Below are positions 19,771 through 27,638 of a DNA stretch of 64,000 nucleotides, piece by piece. The DNA comes from Stigmatella aurantiaca (GTDB taxonomy: Bacteria; Myxococcota; Myxococcia; Myxococcales; Myxococcaceae). Both the position numbers and the translations under genes were made by a program. The notes under the pieces were generated by a model that was not told where the DNA came from, did not search any database, and saw only the letters and a list, made by a program, of their open reading frames with translations. Where the stretch lies: NCBI RefSeq assembly GCF_900109545.1, contig NZ_FOAP01000011.1, positions 186,001 to 250,000 of the forward strand, read 5' to 3'. The first letter of the stretch is position 1. Every line of letters begins with the position of its first letter.

Positions 19771-21024
19771 ATGCTTCGAAAAGCCATTGTCGCCACGCTC
19801 GCGCTGTCGGCCGCGTGTGCTCCGGACTCCCAGGCGCCGGTGAAGGTCCAGGCCCTGGTGCTCAACAGCAACGGCGCCTACGCGCCGCGGGAAGTCGAGC
19901 TCACCACCATCTCGGACATCGTCAAAATGGAGGGCGTGGTCGCCAAGATGATTGGCGGGGCGCGCATCCGCTCCGACTCCCAGGACCCGCAGGTCCAGAA
20001 CGCTCAGACGGCCGAGGCCTACGCCAAGGCCATCATCAAGGGGGACGGGCGGGACGTGACGGCCAGCTACATCACCCAGGATGGCGTGCTGTGGCCGGCC
20101 GACTTCCACACCTGGAACCTCGTCACGGCGTACTACAACTTCGAGCGCGCCTACGACTACTTCAACAAGGTGGCCAACATCCCCGCCGCGGACCTGGGCG
20201 AGCCGGCCACCGTCTACTACTTCCCCGAGTTCACCCTGGTGGACAGCAGCCCGGAGGCCCTGAAGGACAACGCCCTGTACTTCTCTCCGATACAGGCCTT
20301 CATGGTGCTCCCGTTCGACACGCTCCAGAAGGCCCCGCTGGCGCTCAACGCCGGCGTCATGTCGCACGAGTACGCGCACCGCATCTTCAACCAGAAGGTG
20401 TACGGCGGAAACCCGCTGCCCTACCAGATCGCCGTCTGGGGCCAGTCTCCCTCCAGCCCCGGCGCCAACCTCGTCAAGGCGCTGGACGAGGGGCTCGCGG
20501 ACTACCACGGCTTCGGCACCACCTGTGACAGCCCGGTGGGGTGCGACACGCGCTATTTCCGCACCTCCTTCGACGACAGGCTGAGCGAGTCGCGCGACCT
20601 GGCCAAGGCGGACCGGTGCATGGACACCGTGCTGCTGAACGATCTCAACACCCTCAACGTCAGCGCGTTCGACCCGTACAAGCTGGGCTCCATCATCGCC
20701 AGCGCCCTGTACCAGGCCGGCCAGTCCACCGGGCAGCACAAGGCGCTCCAGCGCGCCCTGGTCGCCGCCTACTCGGATGAGACTTCCGGCAACCCCGGCC
20801 TGGCCCAGCTCTCGCGCATCGCCCAGAACGACCAGCTCATCTTCAACCGCACCTCCGTCTCCGCGGTGCTCGTCAACCACATCACGGACACGCCGCTGAA
20901 GACCGCCGTCTGCAACGAGCTGATTGACCACCTGCAGATCCCCGCCGCCGAGCTGGTGGGCCCGGGCCTGCCCTGCCCGCCCGAAGCCCAGGGTGGCACC
21001 ACCTGCGCCCCGATCAACCCATGA
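19771..21024 (+). CDS. Lipoprotein with metallopeptidase-like HEYAH site
   Basis: A 417-residue protein with a lipoprotein signal (LALSAAC near residue 15). In the middle is HEYAH (about residue 201) followed some 45 residues later by KALDEGLADYHG. HExxH plus a downstream E-x-x-x-D pattern is the zinc-ligand arrangement of gluzincin peptidases, so this is probably a surface metalloprotease, but no family was matched. The ATG at 19771 shares a short promoter region with divergent aspS. The stop overlaps the next gene by 4 nt (ATGA), so the two form one unit. Confidence 0.8.
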   Translation: MLRKAIVATLALSAACAPDSQAPVKVQALVLNSNGAYAPREVELTTISDIVKMEGVVAKMIGGARIRSDSQDPQVQNAQTAEAYAKAIIKGDGRDVTASYITQDGVLWPADFHTWNLVTAYYNFERAYDYFNKVANIPAADLGEPATVYYFPEFTLVDSSPEALKDNALYFSPIQAFMVLPFDTLQKAPLALNAGVMSHEYAHRIFNQKVYGGNPLPYQIAVWGQSPSSPGANLVKALDEGLADYHGFGTTCDSPVGCDTRYFRTSFDDRLSESRDLAKADRCMDTVLLNDLNTLNVSAFDPYKLGSIIASALYQAGQSTGQHKALQRALVAAYSDETSGNPGLAQLSRIAQNDQLIFNRTSVSAVLVNHITDTPLKTAVCNELIDHLQIPAAELVGPGLPCPPEAQGGTTCAPINP

Positions 21025-21773
21025 GAACCCCCACCGTGCACTCCCGGCTCCTGCTCGCCTTCCTCGGGGCGCTTGCCCTCTCCTCCCCCGCGCTCGCCCA
21101 GGACGAGGACGAGGACGCCCCGTACGCCTACCCGGATGAAGAGGAGGAGGATGCTCCCCGGAAGCTCCCCCGCCGCAGCGATCCCACGGCCGACTTCGAG
21201 CGGCTGAGCGACGAGGAGGAGGGAGACTTCGAGAAGATGTACCGCCTGGATGACCCGAACACGGGCCTCGCGGGCGAGGTCATCCTGGGCGCCATGCTGC
21301 TGAGCAGCTCCAAGGGCGCCTTCGCCGAGACGGGCCTGGGCCTGGGCCTGCGCTTCACCTGGGAGTACGGCCGCATCCTCGACTCGGAGCCCCTGCGCGA
21401 GGCGCTCTGGGCGGATGTGCGCTGGATGATGGCGGGCCTGAGCGACGGCACGGACCTCGTCGCCGGGCGCAACCGCATCCACTACTTCACCGTGGCCCCC
21501 GCGTACGAGTTCACCTTCGGCGCCGCCCAGGCCTTCGGGGTGTTCGGCCAGGTGGGCGGGGGCATGGCGCTCCAGTCCTCCACCCTCTCCATCGGCGCCA
21601 ACGAGACGAGCGTCAAAGGCCTCAAGCCCCTGTTCCAGTACGGCGTGGGCTTCCGGGGCCGGCCCCGGCTCTCGGACCGGCTGGCGCTGTCCTTCCGCGT
21701 GGAGCTGACGCGCTTCCGCCGCGGATACATGAACGACACGTTCATCGGGGGCAGCCTCGGCACGGCCTTCTAA
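21021..21773 (+). CDS. Predicted outer-membrane beta-barrel-like protein
   Basis: A 250-residue protein with a cleavable signal (LAFLGALALSSPALAQ) and a strongly acidic segment after it (residues 25-70, many Asp/Glu). Alternating hydrophobic strands follow (GEVILGAMLL, GLGLGLRFTWEYGR, HYFTVAPAYEFTFG, GVFGQVGGGMALQS) and a C-terminal Phe, which together suggest a small outer-membrane beta-barrel. No family is recognised. It overlaps the upstream lipoprotein gene by 4 nt, so the two may work together at the outer membrane. Confidence 0.7.
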   Translation: MRTPTVHSRLLLAFLGALALSSPALAQDEDEDAPYAYPDEEEEDAPRKLPRRSDPTADFERLSDEEEGDFEKMYRLDDPNTGLAGEVILGAMLLSSSKGAFAETGLGLGLRFTWEYGRILDSEPLREALWADVRWMMAGLSDGTDLVAGRNRIHYFTVAPAYEFTFGAAQAFGVFGQVGGGMALQSSTLSIGANETSVKGLKPLFQYGVGFRGRPRLSDRLALSFRVELTRFRRGYMNDTFIGGSLGTAF

Positions 21774-21825
21774 GGCCCCTGCTTTCTCAAGCGCCGGAAA
21801 CCGGCCGGAAAGTTTTTCACCCCGG

Positions 21826-21843
21826 CAGGCCTCTTCAGGCCTG
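21826..21843 (+). terminator. Stem-loop after the barrel gene
   Basis: A perfect 7-bp inverted repeat, CAGGCCT / AGGCCTG, with a 4-nt loop, lies 53 bases after the stop at 21773. There is no T run, so this is only a candidate terminator. Confidence 0.35.
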
Positions 21844-21895
21844 CTTGCCTGCCCAGCTTCGTGTGCAAGCCCTTGGAAACCCTCGCCCCGCCCCT

Positions 21896-21924
21896 CTGGC
21901 ACGTCCCCTGCTAAAGGGTGCCAG
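21896..21924 (+). promoter_or_regulatory. Inverted repeat upstream of the YHS gene
   Basis: CTGGCAC and GTGCCAG form a 7-bp stem around a 15-nt loop, 62 bases before the YHS gene start. It could be a leader structure or an operator. No further support. Confidence 0.3.
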
Positions 21925-21985
21925 GGGAGGGGGAACAACGGGCCCATTCACGGCCCCCAACCCCCAAGGCGGGGAGGCGAGCGTG

Positions 21986-22210
21986 ATGATGAAGGGCGTG
22001 CAGAGCCGTCATCTGGATCCAGTCTGTGGCCGGCAGGTGGAGGGGCCCGACGGGCGTCCGTCGTCGGAGTACAAGAAGCGCCGGTACTTCTTCTGCTCGG
22101 AGCGGTGCCGCTCGACGTTCGAGAAGCAGGCGGAGCGCTTCCGGCTGAACGACCTGGCGCGCGCCGGGGCGCTGCTGACGCCCGGGCGGGTGCGCTGGGG
22201 CATCTCCTGA
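21986..22210 (+). CDS. Small YHS-domain-like metal-binding protein
   Basis: A 74-residue protein with the YHS/TRASH-type pattern: LDPVCGRQVEG at about 10-20, RYFFCSERCRSTFEKQ near 33-48. One Cys precedes the aromatic strand and a C-x3-C follows it, matching heavy-metal-binding YHS domains found alone or in copper ATPases. The likely role is binding or sensing a metal such as copper. The start is uncertain among GTG 21983 and ATG 21986 or 21989. I used the first ATG after GGGGAGG. It ends one base before the convergent recJ stop. Confidence 0.8.
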   Translation: MMKGVQSRHLDPVCGRQVEGPDGRPSSEYKKRRYFFCSERCRSTFEKQAERFRLNDLARAGALLTPGRVRWGIS

Positions 22211-22211
22211 G

Positions 22212-23924
22212 TCAGGCGGCGATGCGCAGGTCCTTGAGCTTCAAGGACACGCGCCGCTGCCCGCGGAAGGTGTCCATGCCCACCTGGAAGGCCAGGTCCA
22301 CCGGCCCTTCCACGAGGGACAGCCGGTCCGCCATGCCGAAGCCGATGGCATCCACGCCGGGCGCATCCACGAGCGCCAGCTTGAGGTGAGCGTGGCCGTG
22401 GCCCGTCTTGGGCGGCAGCACCCGGGGGCGCGCGAGCTGCTTGCGCATCACCAGCACCGGCTCGGGGTTGCCCTGTCCGAAGGGGCCCAGCCGCTGAAGT
22501 GACTCCACCGCGCGCTCGTCCAGCTCGTGCGGCATCACCACCGCATCCACCCGGCACCGGGGAATCAGGTCCTCCGGCGTGAGGCGCTCGAAGGCCACGC
22601 GCTCGAAGGCCTCGCGAAAGGCCGGCAACCGCCCTGCCTCGATGGTGAGCCCGGCCGCGTACTTGTGGCCGCCGAAGCGCGCCAGCATGTCCGAGCAGCC
22701 GTGGAGCGCGTCATAGAGGTGGAAGCCCTCGATGCTGCGCGCCGAGCCCTTTCCAATCCCCTCGTTCACCCCGACCATGACGGTGGGCCGGTGGAAGCGC
22801 TCCACCACCCGCGAGGCGACGATGCCAATGACGCCCGGGTGCCACCCCTCCGCGTAGAGCACGAAGCCCCGCGCGTGCGAGAGGCCCTCGGCCTGCTTGA
22901 GCGCCTCGGACAGGATGGAGCTCTCGATGCCCTGGCGCTCGGCGTTGGCGCGGTCCAAAACCCCGGCCAGCCGCCGCGCCTCCTCCAGAGACTCGGAGGT
23001 GAGGAGCTGCAGCCCGAGCGACGCGTCGTGCAGGCGGCCCGCGGCGTTGATGCGGGGCCCCAGGCGGAAGCCCACCTGGCCGGCCGTCACGGGAGCCTCC
23101 GGCTCCACGCCCGCCACCTCCTTGAGGGCGCGGACCCCCGGGCGGCGCGCGGCGGTGAGCTCCTGGAGGCCATGGGCCACGAGGATGCGGTTGGCGCCGG
23201 TGAGCGGCACCACATCCGCCACGGTGGCCAGCGCCACCAGGTCCATCAACCCCTTGAGGAGGGGCTCCTTGCGGGTGGCGAAGAACCCCGCCTCGCGCAG
23301 GTGCTTGCGCAGCCCCATGCACAGGTTGAAGGCCACCCCGGCGGCGCACAGCGTCTTGGTGGGGTAGTCGCAGCCGGGCTGGTGCGGGTTGAGCACGGCC
23401 ACCGCGAGCGGCATCACCTCGGGCACCGTGTGGTGGTCCACGATGACCACGTCCATGCCCAGCTCCCGGGCCCGGGCCACCTCCGCCACGGAGGTGATGC
23501 CGCAGTCCAGGGTGACGAGCAGCCGCGTCCCATCCGCGGCGATGCGGTCCATGGCCTGGAGGTTGAGCCCGTACCCCTCCCCCATGCGGTGCGGAATGTA
23601 GGTGGAGGGCCGGGCGCCCAGCTCCCTCAGGAACAGCGTGAGCAGCGAGGTGGAGCACACCCCGTCCACGTCATAGTCCCCGTAGAGGGTGATTTTCTCA
23701 CCGCCCCGCAGGGCCCGGGTGATGCGCTCGACGGCGGTGGTCATGCCCTTGAGCAGGAACGGGTCCGGCAAATCCGCCAGCTTGTCGGAGAGGAAGGCCG
23801 AGGCGGCCTCGGGCGTGCGGTACCCCCGGTGCAGCAGAATCCGCGCGGCCAGGGGGTGCAACCCCAGCTCTCGCGCCAGTGACGCCACCTGCTGATCGAC
23901 TGCATCGGGTAACAGCCACCGCAC
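22212..23924 (-). CDS. recJ: Single-stranded-DNA exonuclease RecJ
   Basis: A 570-residue DHH-family nuclease. Motifs seen are YGDYDVDGVCSTSLL near residue 78, LDCGITS near 135, VIVDHHTVPEVMP near 155-167, GFRLGPRINAAGRLHD and FGGHKYAAGLTIE (DHHA1 domain), ending in an OB-like C-terminal region. RecJ degrades single-stranded DNA 5' to 3' in recombination and mismatch repair. The real start is a GTG at 23924 (VRWLLPDAV), 10 nt after AGGAGG. This gives the normal family length. The longer upstream open frame crosses the next gene and is not used. Confidence 0.95.
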   Translation of the reverse strand: MRWLLPDAVDQQVASLARELGLHPLAARILLHRGYRTPEAASAFLSDKLADLPDPFLLKGMTTAVERITRALRGGEKITLYGDYDVDGVCSTSLLTLFLRELGARPSTYIPHRMGEGYGLNLQAMDRIAADGTRLLVTLDCGITSVAEVARARELGMDVVIVDHHTVPEVMPLAVAVLNPHQPGCDYPTKTLCAAGVAFNLCMGLRKHLREAGFFATRKEPLLKGLMDLVALATVADVVPLTGANRILVAHGLQELTAARRPGVRALKEVAGVEPEAPVTAGQVGFRLGPRINAAGRLHDASLGLQLLTSESLEEARRLAGVLDRANAERQGIESSILSEALKQAEGLSHARGFVLYAEGWHPGVIGIVASRVVERFHRPTVMVGVNEGIGKGSARSIEGFHLYDALHGCSDMLARFGGHKYAAGLTIEAGRLPAFREAFERVAFERLTPEDLIPRCRVDAVVMPHELDERAVESLQRLGPFGQGNPEPVLVMRKQLARPRVLPPKTGHGHAHLKLALVDAPGVDAIGFGMADRLSLVEGPVDLAFQVGMDTFRGQRRVSLKLKDLRIAA

Positions 23925-24125
23925 GCGCCAGGTTCCTCCTCGCCTTCTGCGAATGGCCAGACAGTACCTCAATCGTCTGACCCGCCAAGTCCAGTGCCGT
24001 CGCAAGGCCTCCCACCTGAACAAACATGCAGTCAACGGCCTGCCTTCTCCCCTGGAGGGGGGGGATGCACAACAGCCGGCTGGTGCGCAGCTTGCGGCGC
24101 AAATCAGGTGAGACAGGAGAACAAC

Positions 24126-24707
24126 ATGGTTGCGAAGGGCCTCAAGGTGCTGGGACTCATGATGGTGCTGGGCACGGCGGGCACGGCCGCCGCTCAGGAA
24201 GGGCCCCAGGGCCGGGTGAAGGTGTTCCTCAAGGGCGGTCTGGGGGACTACACCGGCGACATCGGCGAGAGCGTGAAGATGGGCCCCACCTGGGGACTGA
24301 CGCTGAACGTGCAGCCGCTGCGCTTCCTCGGCTTCGAGGTGGGCTACGAGGGTGGCCGCAACACCATCGGCACGGACGAACTCGACCTGGCCCTCACGCG
24401 CCACGGCGGCAGCGCCCTGGTGAAGCTGGGCCTTCCGGTCCTGGAGGCCGTGAAGCCCTTCGTGGGCGTGGGCATCGGCATCTCGCGCATCTCCGTGGGC
24501 GGCGATCTGCTCCAGCGCGGGGACTACGTCTCGGACACGGTGAAGGAGCTGCCCCTGGTGGCCGGCATCGAGTTCAACACCGGCTCGCTCACCGCGGGCG
24601 CCCGCGCCACCTACCGGCCGTTCCTGGACCAGAACATCCGCGAGCAGGTGGAGGACCCGAGCGGCGGCTACTTCGACTTCGCCATCACTCTGGGAGCCCG
24701 CTTCTAG
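24126..24707 (+). CDS. Small outer-membrane beta-barrel protein (OmpA/OmpW-like fold)
   Basis: A 193-residue protein with signal peptide VLGLMMVLGTAGTAAAQ and alternating strands ending in the classic C-terminal GARF: VKVFLKGGLGDYTGD, GLTLNVQPLRFLGFEVGYEG and VKPFVGVGIGISRISVGG. The size and terminal Phe fit an eight-strand outer-membrane barrel. The ATG at 24126 follows ACAGGAGA. The 3' end overlaps the convergent phospholipase D gene by 23 nt. It is divergent from recJ with about 200 bases between. Confidence 0.82.
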   Translation: MVAKGLKVLGLMMVLGTAGTAAAQEGPQGRVKVFLKGGLGDYTGDIGESVKMGPTWGLTLNVQPLRFLGFEVGYEGGRNTIGTDELDLALTRHGGSALVKLGLPVLEAVKPFVGVGIGISRISVGGDLLQRGDYVSDTVKELPLVAGIEFNTGSLTAGARATYRPFLDQNIREQVEDPSGGYFDFAITLGARF

Positions 24708-26157
24708 CGTTGCCGGGGGGCTCGAGCTCACGCTGCCGGGTGTTGCGGTAGATGCGCAGGAACAGCGTGAGCGAGAGCCACCCCACCACCGCCGCGATCG
24801 AGTAGGCCATCACGATGGGCCACAGGACGGCAACCGCCGCGATGGCCAGCAGGATGAGCGCCAGGCCCAGCATGATGCTGCTCTCCACGGCGCCGAGCGT
24901 CCGGGTGCTGGCCGCCGCGGCCACCCCGACGGCGTTCGCGAAGCGGACCGCGCCCAGGGACGAGCGGGACCCGGGCGGAGCGGCCGGCACGTGCCGCGGC
25001 CGCAAGGGCCTCACCCGCTTGCGGGCCGTGAGGGTGATCTCCGTGCTGTTCGCGAGGTCCTCCTCGTAGATGTCCTCCAGCTCCCGCGCCACCCGCTCAT
25101 CGTCGATGGCCGCGTCCAGCTCATAGTTGCCAACGAAGCTGGCGAGGTTCAGGTTCGAGGAGCCGATGCGCGCCCACCGGCCATCCGCGACGCCGGTCTT
25201 CGCGTGAATCATGGTGCCGTTCCACTCGAACACCCGGACGCCCGCCTCCAGCAACGGCCGGTACCCGGCCCGCGAGAAGGGGCTGATGAGGGGAATGTCC
25301 GAGGTGCTCGGCACCAGCAGCCGCACATCGACGCCATCCCGCGCCGCCGCGCGCAGCGCCTGGACGTACGGGGCGAAGCCCACGAAATAGGCATCCGTGA
25401 GCCAGAGCGTCCGCCGGGCCGCCGCGGCGATGATCTGGTCCAGCCGGAACAGGCCCGTCGAGTTGGGCTCGTCCGCCACGATGCGCAGGGAAACGTCCCC
25501 GGCCAGGGGAATGGTGCTGGGCTCCGTGAACAGCGCAGGGGGTAAGGGCGCCCCGGTCTCCCGCCAGACCTGCGCGAAGGCGCGCTCCAGACACCCGATG
25601 GCGGGCCCCCGGAGTTCGAGCCCCGTGTCACGCCACGCGGACAGCGGGCGCGAGGGCTCTCCCAGCCAGCGCCGGCTGACACACAGCCCCGTCACGAAGC
25701 CGATCCGCCCGTCGATGGAGATCATCTTGCGGTGGTCGCGGCTCAGCCACCCCAGCGGGCTGGAGAACCGCGGCGGGTTGAAACACCGCACCTCCACCCC
25801 CGCGGCCTCGAGCTCTCTCCAGAACCGGTTCGAGGCCCCTCCCAGCGAGCCCAGCCAGTCGCGGATGAGCCGCACCTTCACGCCCGCCCGCGCGCGCTCC
25901 GCGAGCGCCTCCGCGAAGGACCTGCCCACCTCGTCGTCCTCGATGATGTAGTTCTCGAAGAAGATCGTCCGCTGGGCCTCCCGGATGGCCGCGAGCCAGG
26001 CCGGATAGTTCTCCTGGCCATCCAGCAGCACCCGGACGTCATTGCCCGCGACGAGCGGCGCCCCCGAAGCGCGGGAGAAAGCCTGCTCGGCGATGTCGTG
26101 GATGAGCCCCTGGGGCGAAGGCAGGCCCAGCTCCGGCGCGTTACGCAATGACGGCAT
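24685..26157 (-). CDS. Phospholipase D-family cardiolipin synthase-like protein
   Basis: A 490-residue protein with two HxK(x)4D active sites: DHRKMISIDG near residue 140 and MIHAKTGVADG near 315 with IGSSNLN after it. Other family blocks are IFFENYIIEDDEVG and LTDAYFVGF. Two hydrophobic segments lie at the C-terminus (about 430-470), whereas classical cardiolipin synthases have them at the N-terminus. It probably makes or remodels phospholipid at the membrane. The ATG at 26157 is the only reasonable start. The 23-nt tail-to-tail overlap with the barrel gene is noted there. Confidence 0.9.
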   Translation of the reverse strand: MPSLRNAPELGLPSPQGLIHDIAEQAFSRASGAPLVAGNDVRVLLDGQENYPAWLAAIREAQRTIFFENYIIEDDEVGRSFAEALAERARAGVKVRLIRDWLGSLGGASNRFWRELEAAGVEVRCFNPPRFSSPLGWLSRDHRKMISIDGRIGFVTGLCVSRRWLGEPSRPLSAWRDTGLELRGPAIGCLERAFAQVWRETGAPLPPALFTEPSTIPLAGDVSLRIVADEPNSTGLFRLDQIIAAAARRTLWLTDAYFVGFAPYVQALRAAARDGVDVRLLVPSTSDIPLISPFSRAGYRPLLEAGVRVFEWNGTMIHAKTGVADGRWARIGSSNLNLASFVGNYELDAAIDDERVARELEDIYEEDLANSTEITLTARKRVRPLRPRHVPAAPPGSRSSLGAVRFANAVGVAAAASTRTLGAVESSIMLGLALILLAIAAVAVLWPIVMAYSIAAVVGWLSLTLFLRIYRNTRQRELEPPGNARSGLPE

Positions 26158-26234
26158 GCCCCTGTTCCGGAGGAACCTTGAGCGGCCCCTCCGGGCAAGC
26201 TACCAGCCGGCCGCGCACTGGCGCCACACCGGGC

Positions 26235-26789
26235 TCACTCGATTGACAGGCCCACCAACGCGGCGGCCCGCGCCAAGCCGTCCGGGGCCTGACAGGCATT
26301 CGCCAGCTCCTGCGTGGAGTAGGCCCATGCCTGGGTGGCGGACGCGCCCTGGAACCGGCCCTCCACCACGGGCCCCGAGAACGTCGCGACGGTGGTCATT
26401 CCCTGAACCTCCGTCCCCTCGTAGGTGAGCTCCAGCACCGACGTCTCCCCATTCTCCCACTTCAGCGTGAGCCGCACCGGAGCCAGGGACGGCGCCGCGT
26501 CGCAGAGCGCCGCCGGGACCGAATTCTCCAAGGAGGCCGTGGCCGAAGTCCGCGTCAAGCTGCGGCGGGCCCAGCAGGCGCCATAGTTGATGGCGGTGGA
26601 GACACTCGCCTCCTGGGGCGTGTGCGTGAGCGCGGGGAAGAAGGTCATCTCGCCCAGCCCCAGGGGACAGGCCATCAGGGCGCCCGCCGCCTGCGCCGAG
26701 GGACCGCCCCCCAGAAGACCGAAGGCCACCAGAGCTCCTGCCACTTTGCTTCGCACGGACGGGGTGCGGCCCATGACACATGTCTTCAT
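26235..26789 (-). CDS. Secreted hypothetical protein
   Basis: A 184-residue protein with a signal peptide (VAGALVAFGLLGGGPSAQAAG), then a small globular region with Cys residues at CPLGLG, GACWARR, ALCDAA and ANACQAP that could form two disulfides. The family is not recognised. The ATG at 26789 lies 8 nt after GGAGGG. It sits alone, divergent from the tandem-repeat gene. Confidence 0.65.
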   Translation of the reverse strand: MKTCVMGRTPSVRSKVAGALVAFGLLGGGPSAQAAGALMACPLGLGEMTFFPALTHTPQEASVSTAINYGACWARRSLTRTSATASLENSVPAALCDAAPSLAPVRLTLKWENGETSVLELTYEGTEVQGMTTVATFSGPVVEGRFQGASATQAWAYSTQELANACQAPDGLARAAALVGLSIE

Positions 26790-26846
26790 TGTTTGGCCCT
26801 CCTCGCGGACGTCCAGCGCCTCGATGGATGAGGCGGCACGTCACGC

Positions 26847-26863
26847 CACGCATTGAATGCGTG
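26847..26863. repeat. Short perfect inverted repeat
   Basis: CACGCAT and ATGCGTG flank a 3-nt TGA loop, 58 bases upstream of the secreted-protein gene start. The position in a divergent promoter region suggests an operator, but there is no other evidence. Confidence 0.4.
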
Positions 26864-26935
26864 TGAAGCGATGGGGCGGCAACACAGGCGGGGGTGTGCC
26901 CAGGATGTCTGGCGCGCGATACCCAGCCCCAGGGC

Positions 26936-26979
26936 CATTCAGTGCCCGGCGGTCCCCCCGGTCCGCCGGGCACTGAATG
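26936..26979. repeat. 17-bp perfect inverted repeat in a divergent intergenic region
   Basis: CATTCAGTGCCCGGCGG (26936-26952) pairs perfectly with its reverse complement at 26963-26979 across a 10-nt loop. There is no T run. The 466-base region 26790-27255 contains no gene that I can support. It holds this hairpin, the smaller repeat at 26847 and, just before 27256, a good GGAGG. A terminator would be unexpected between divergent genes, so an operator, an extragenic palindrome or an unseen small RNA are alternatives. Confidence 0.6.
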
Positions 26980-27255
26980 CACCCTCCCCCGCTACGGAAA
27001 CAACGGCGGCAGGGGAATGGGCAGAGACCGGATGCCCCGGTGAAGGGCCGGTGAGGAGCGCATTAAAAGACCAGACAAAGAAGTAAACCACGGGCCCCCG
27101 GTGCAGCCCGAATGTTGTGTTTCCCGGCGCGAATCCCGCTCGGCTGGCCGTGCCTGAGCAGGCAGGCGGCGCGGAGCCAAAGGCTGTCTCGCTCCCAGAA
27201 CGTGCTTGGCACACGCATATCTGATGCGAAGGCATCCTGAACCGCGGAGGACCGG

Positions 27256-27579
27256 ATGATGCGAAAGCGTTTCTTGGCCGCAGGGGCCGCCGCGATGGCA
27301 TGGGGAATGGCCGGGACGGCGGCCGCACAACAGCGCGCCAACGCGCCTGGACAGCCCCTCGCGGGCAGCTATCAGCTCCAGCAACCCATGGCGGGCAGCT
27401 ATCAGCTCCAGCAGCCGATGGCGGGCAGCTATCAACTCCAGCAGCCCATGGCAGGCAGCTATCAGCTCCAGCAGCCGATGGCGGGCAGCTACAGCCTCTT
27501 GCAGCCCCCCGTGGACACCCCGCGCTTCCTGTCCCCCCCCGCCCCCCGCTATTACTTCCTCCTACCGGCGCCGGAATAG
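27256..27579 (+). CDS. Secreted tandem-repeat protein (AGSYQLQQPM repeats)
   Basis: A 107-residue protein with a signal peptide (FLAAGAAAMAWGMAGTAAAQ), then four perfect or near-perfect copies of the decapeptide AGSYQLQQPM, a degenerate fifth (AGSYSLLQPP), and a Pro/aromatic tail. GGAGG ends 5 nt before the ATG at 27256 and 8 nt before an in-frame ATG at 27259. The function is unknown. Repeats rich in Gln, Tyr, Ser and Pro suggest an extended surface or matrix protein. Repeat number may vary between strains. Confidence 0.75.
   Translation: MMRKRFLAAGAAAMAWGMAGTAAAQQRANAPGQPLAGSYQLQQPMAGSYQLQQPMAGSYQLQQPMAGSYQLQQPMAGSYSLLQPPVDTPRFLSPPAPRYYFLLPAPE
27361..27507 (+). repeat. 30-bp tandem repeat array inside the secreted protein gene
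   Basis: Four complete 30-base units start at 27361, 27391, 27421 and 27451, each differing at one to three positions, with a diverged fifth unit from 27481. The unit length is a multiple of three, so copy changes keep the frame. Confidence 0.95.
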
Positions 27580-27638
27580 CGCACCGGGGGCGGTGGTGAG
27601 GGCGGCCAGGGCTTGAGCCGCCGTGGTACAGCAAGGCC

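Noticed and set aside
23925-24731. Upstream extension of recJ across the barrel gene
   Set aside because: RecJ family length and an AGGAGG before the GTG at 23924 define the start. The extension is antisense to a gene with a clear signal peptide.
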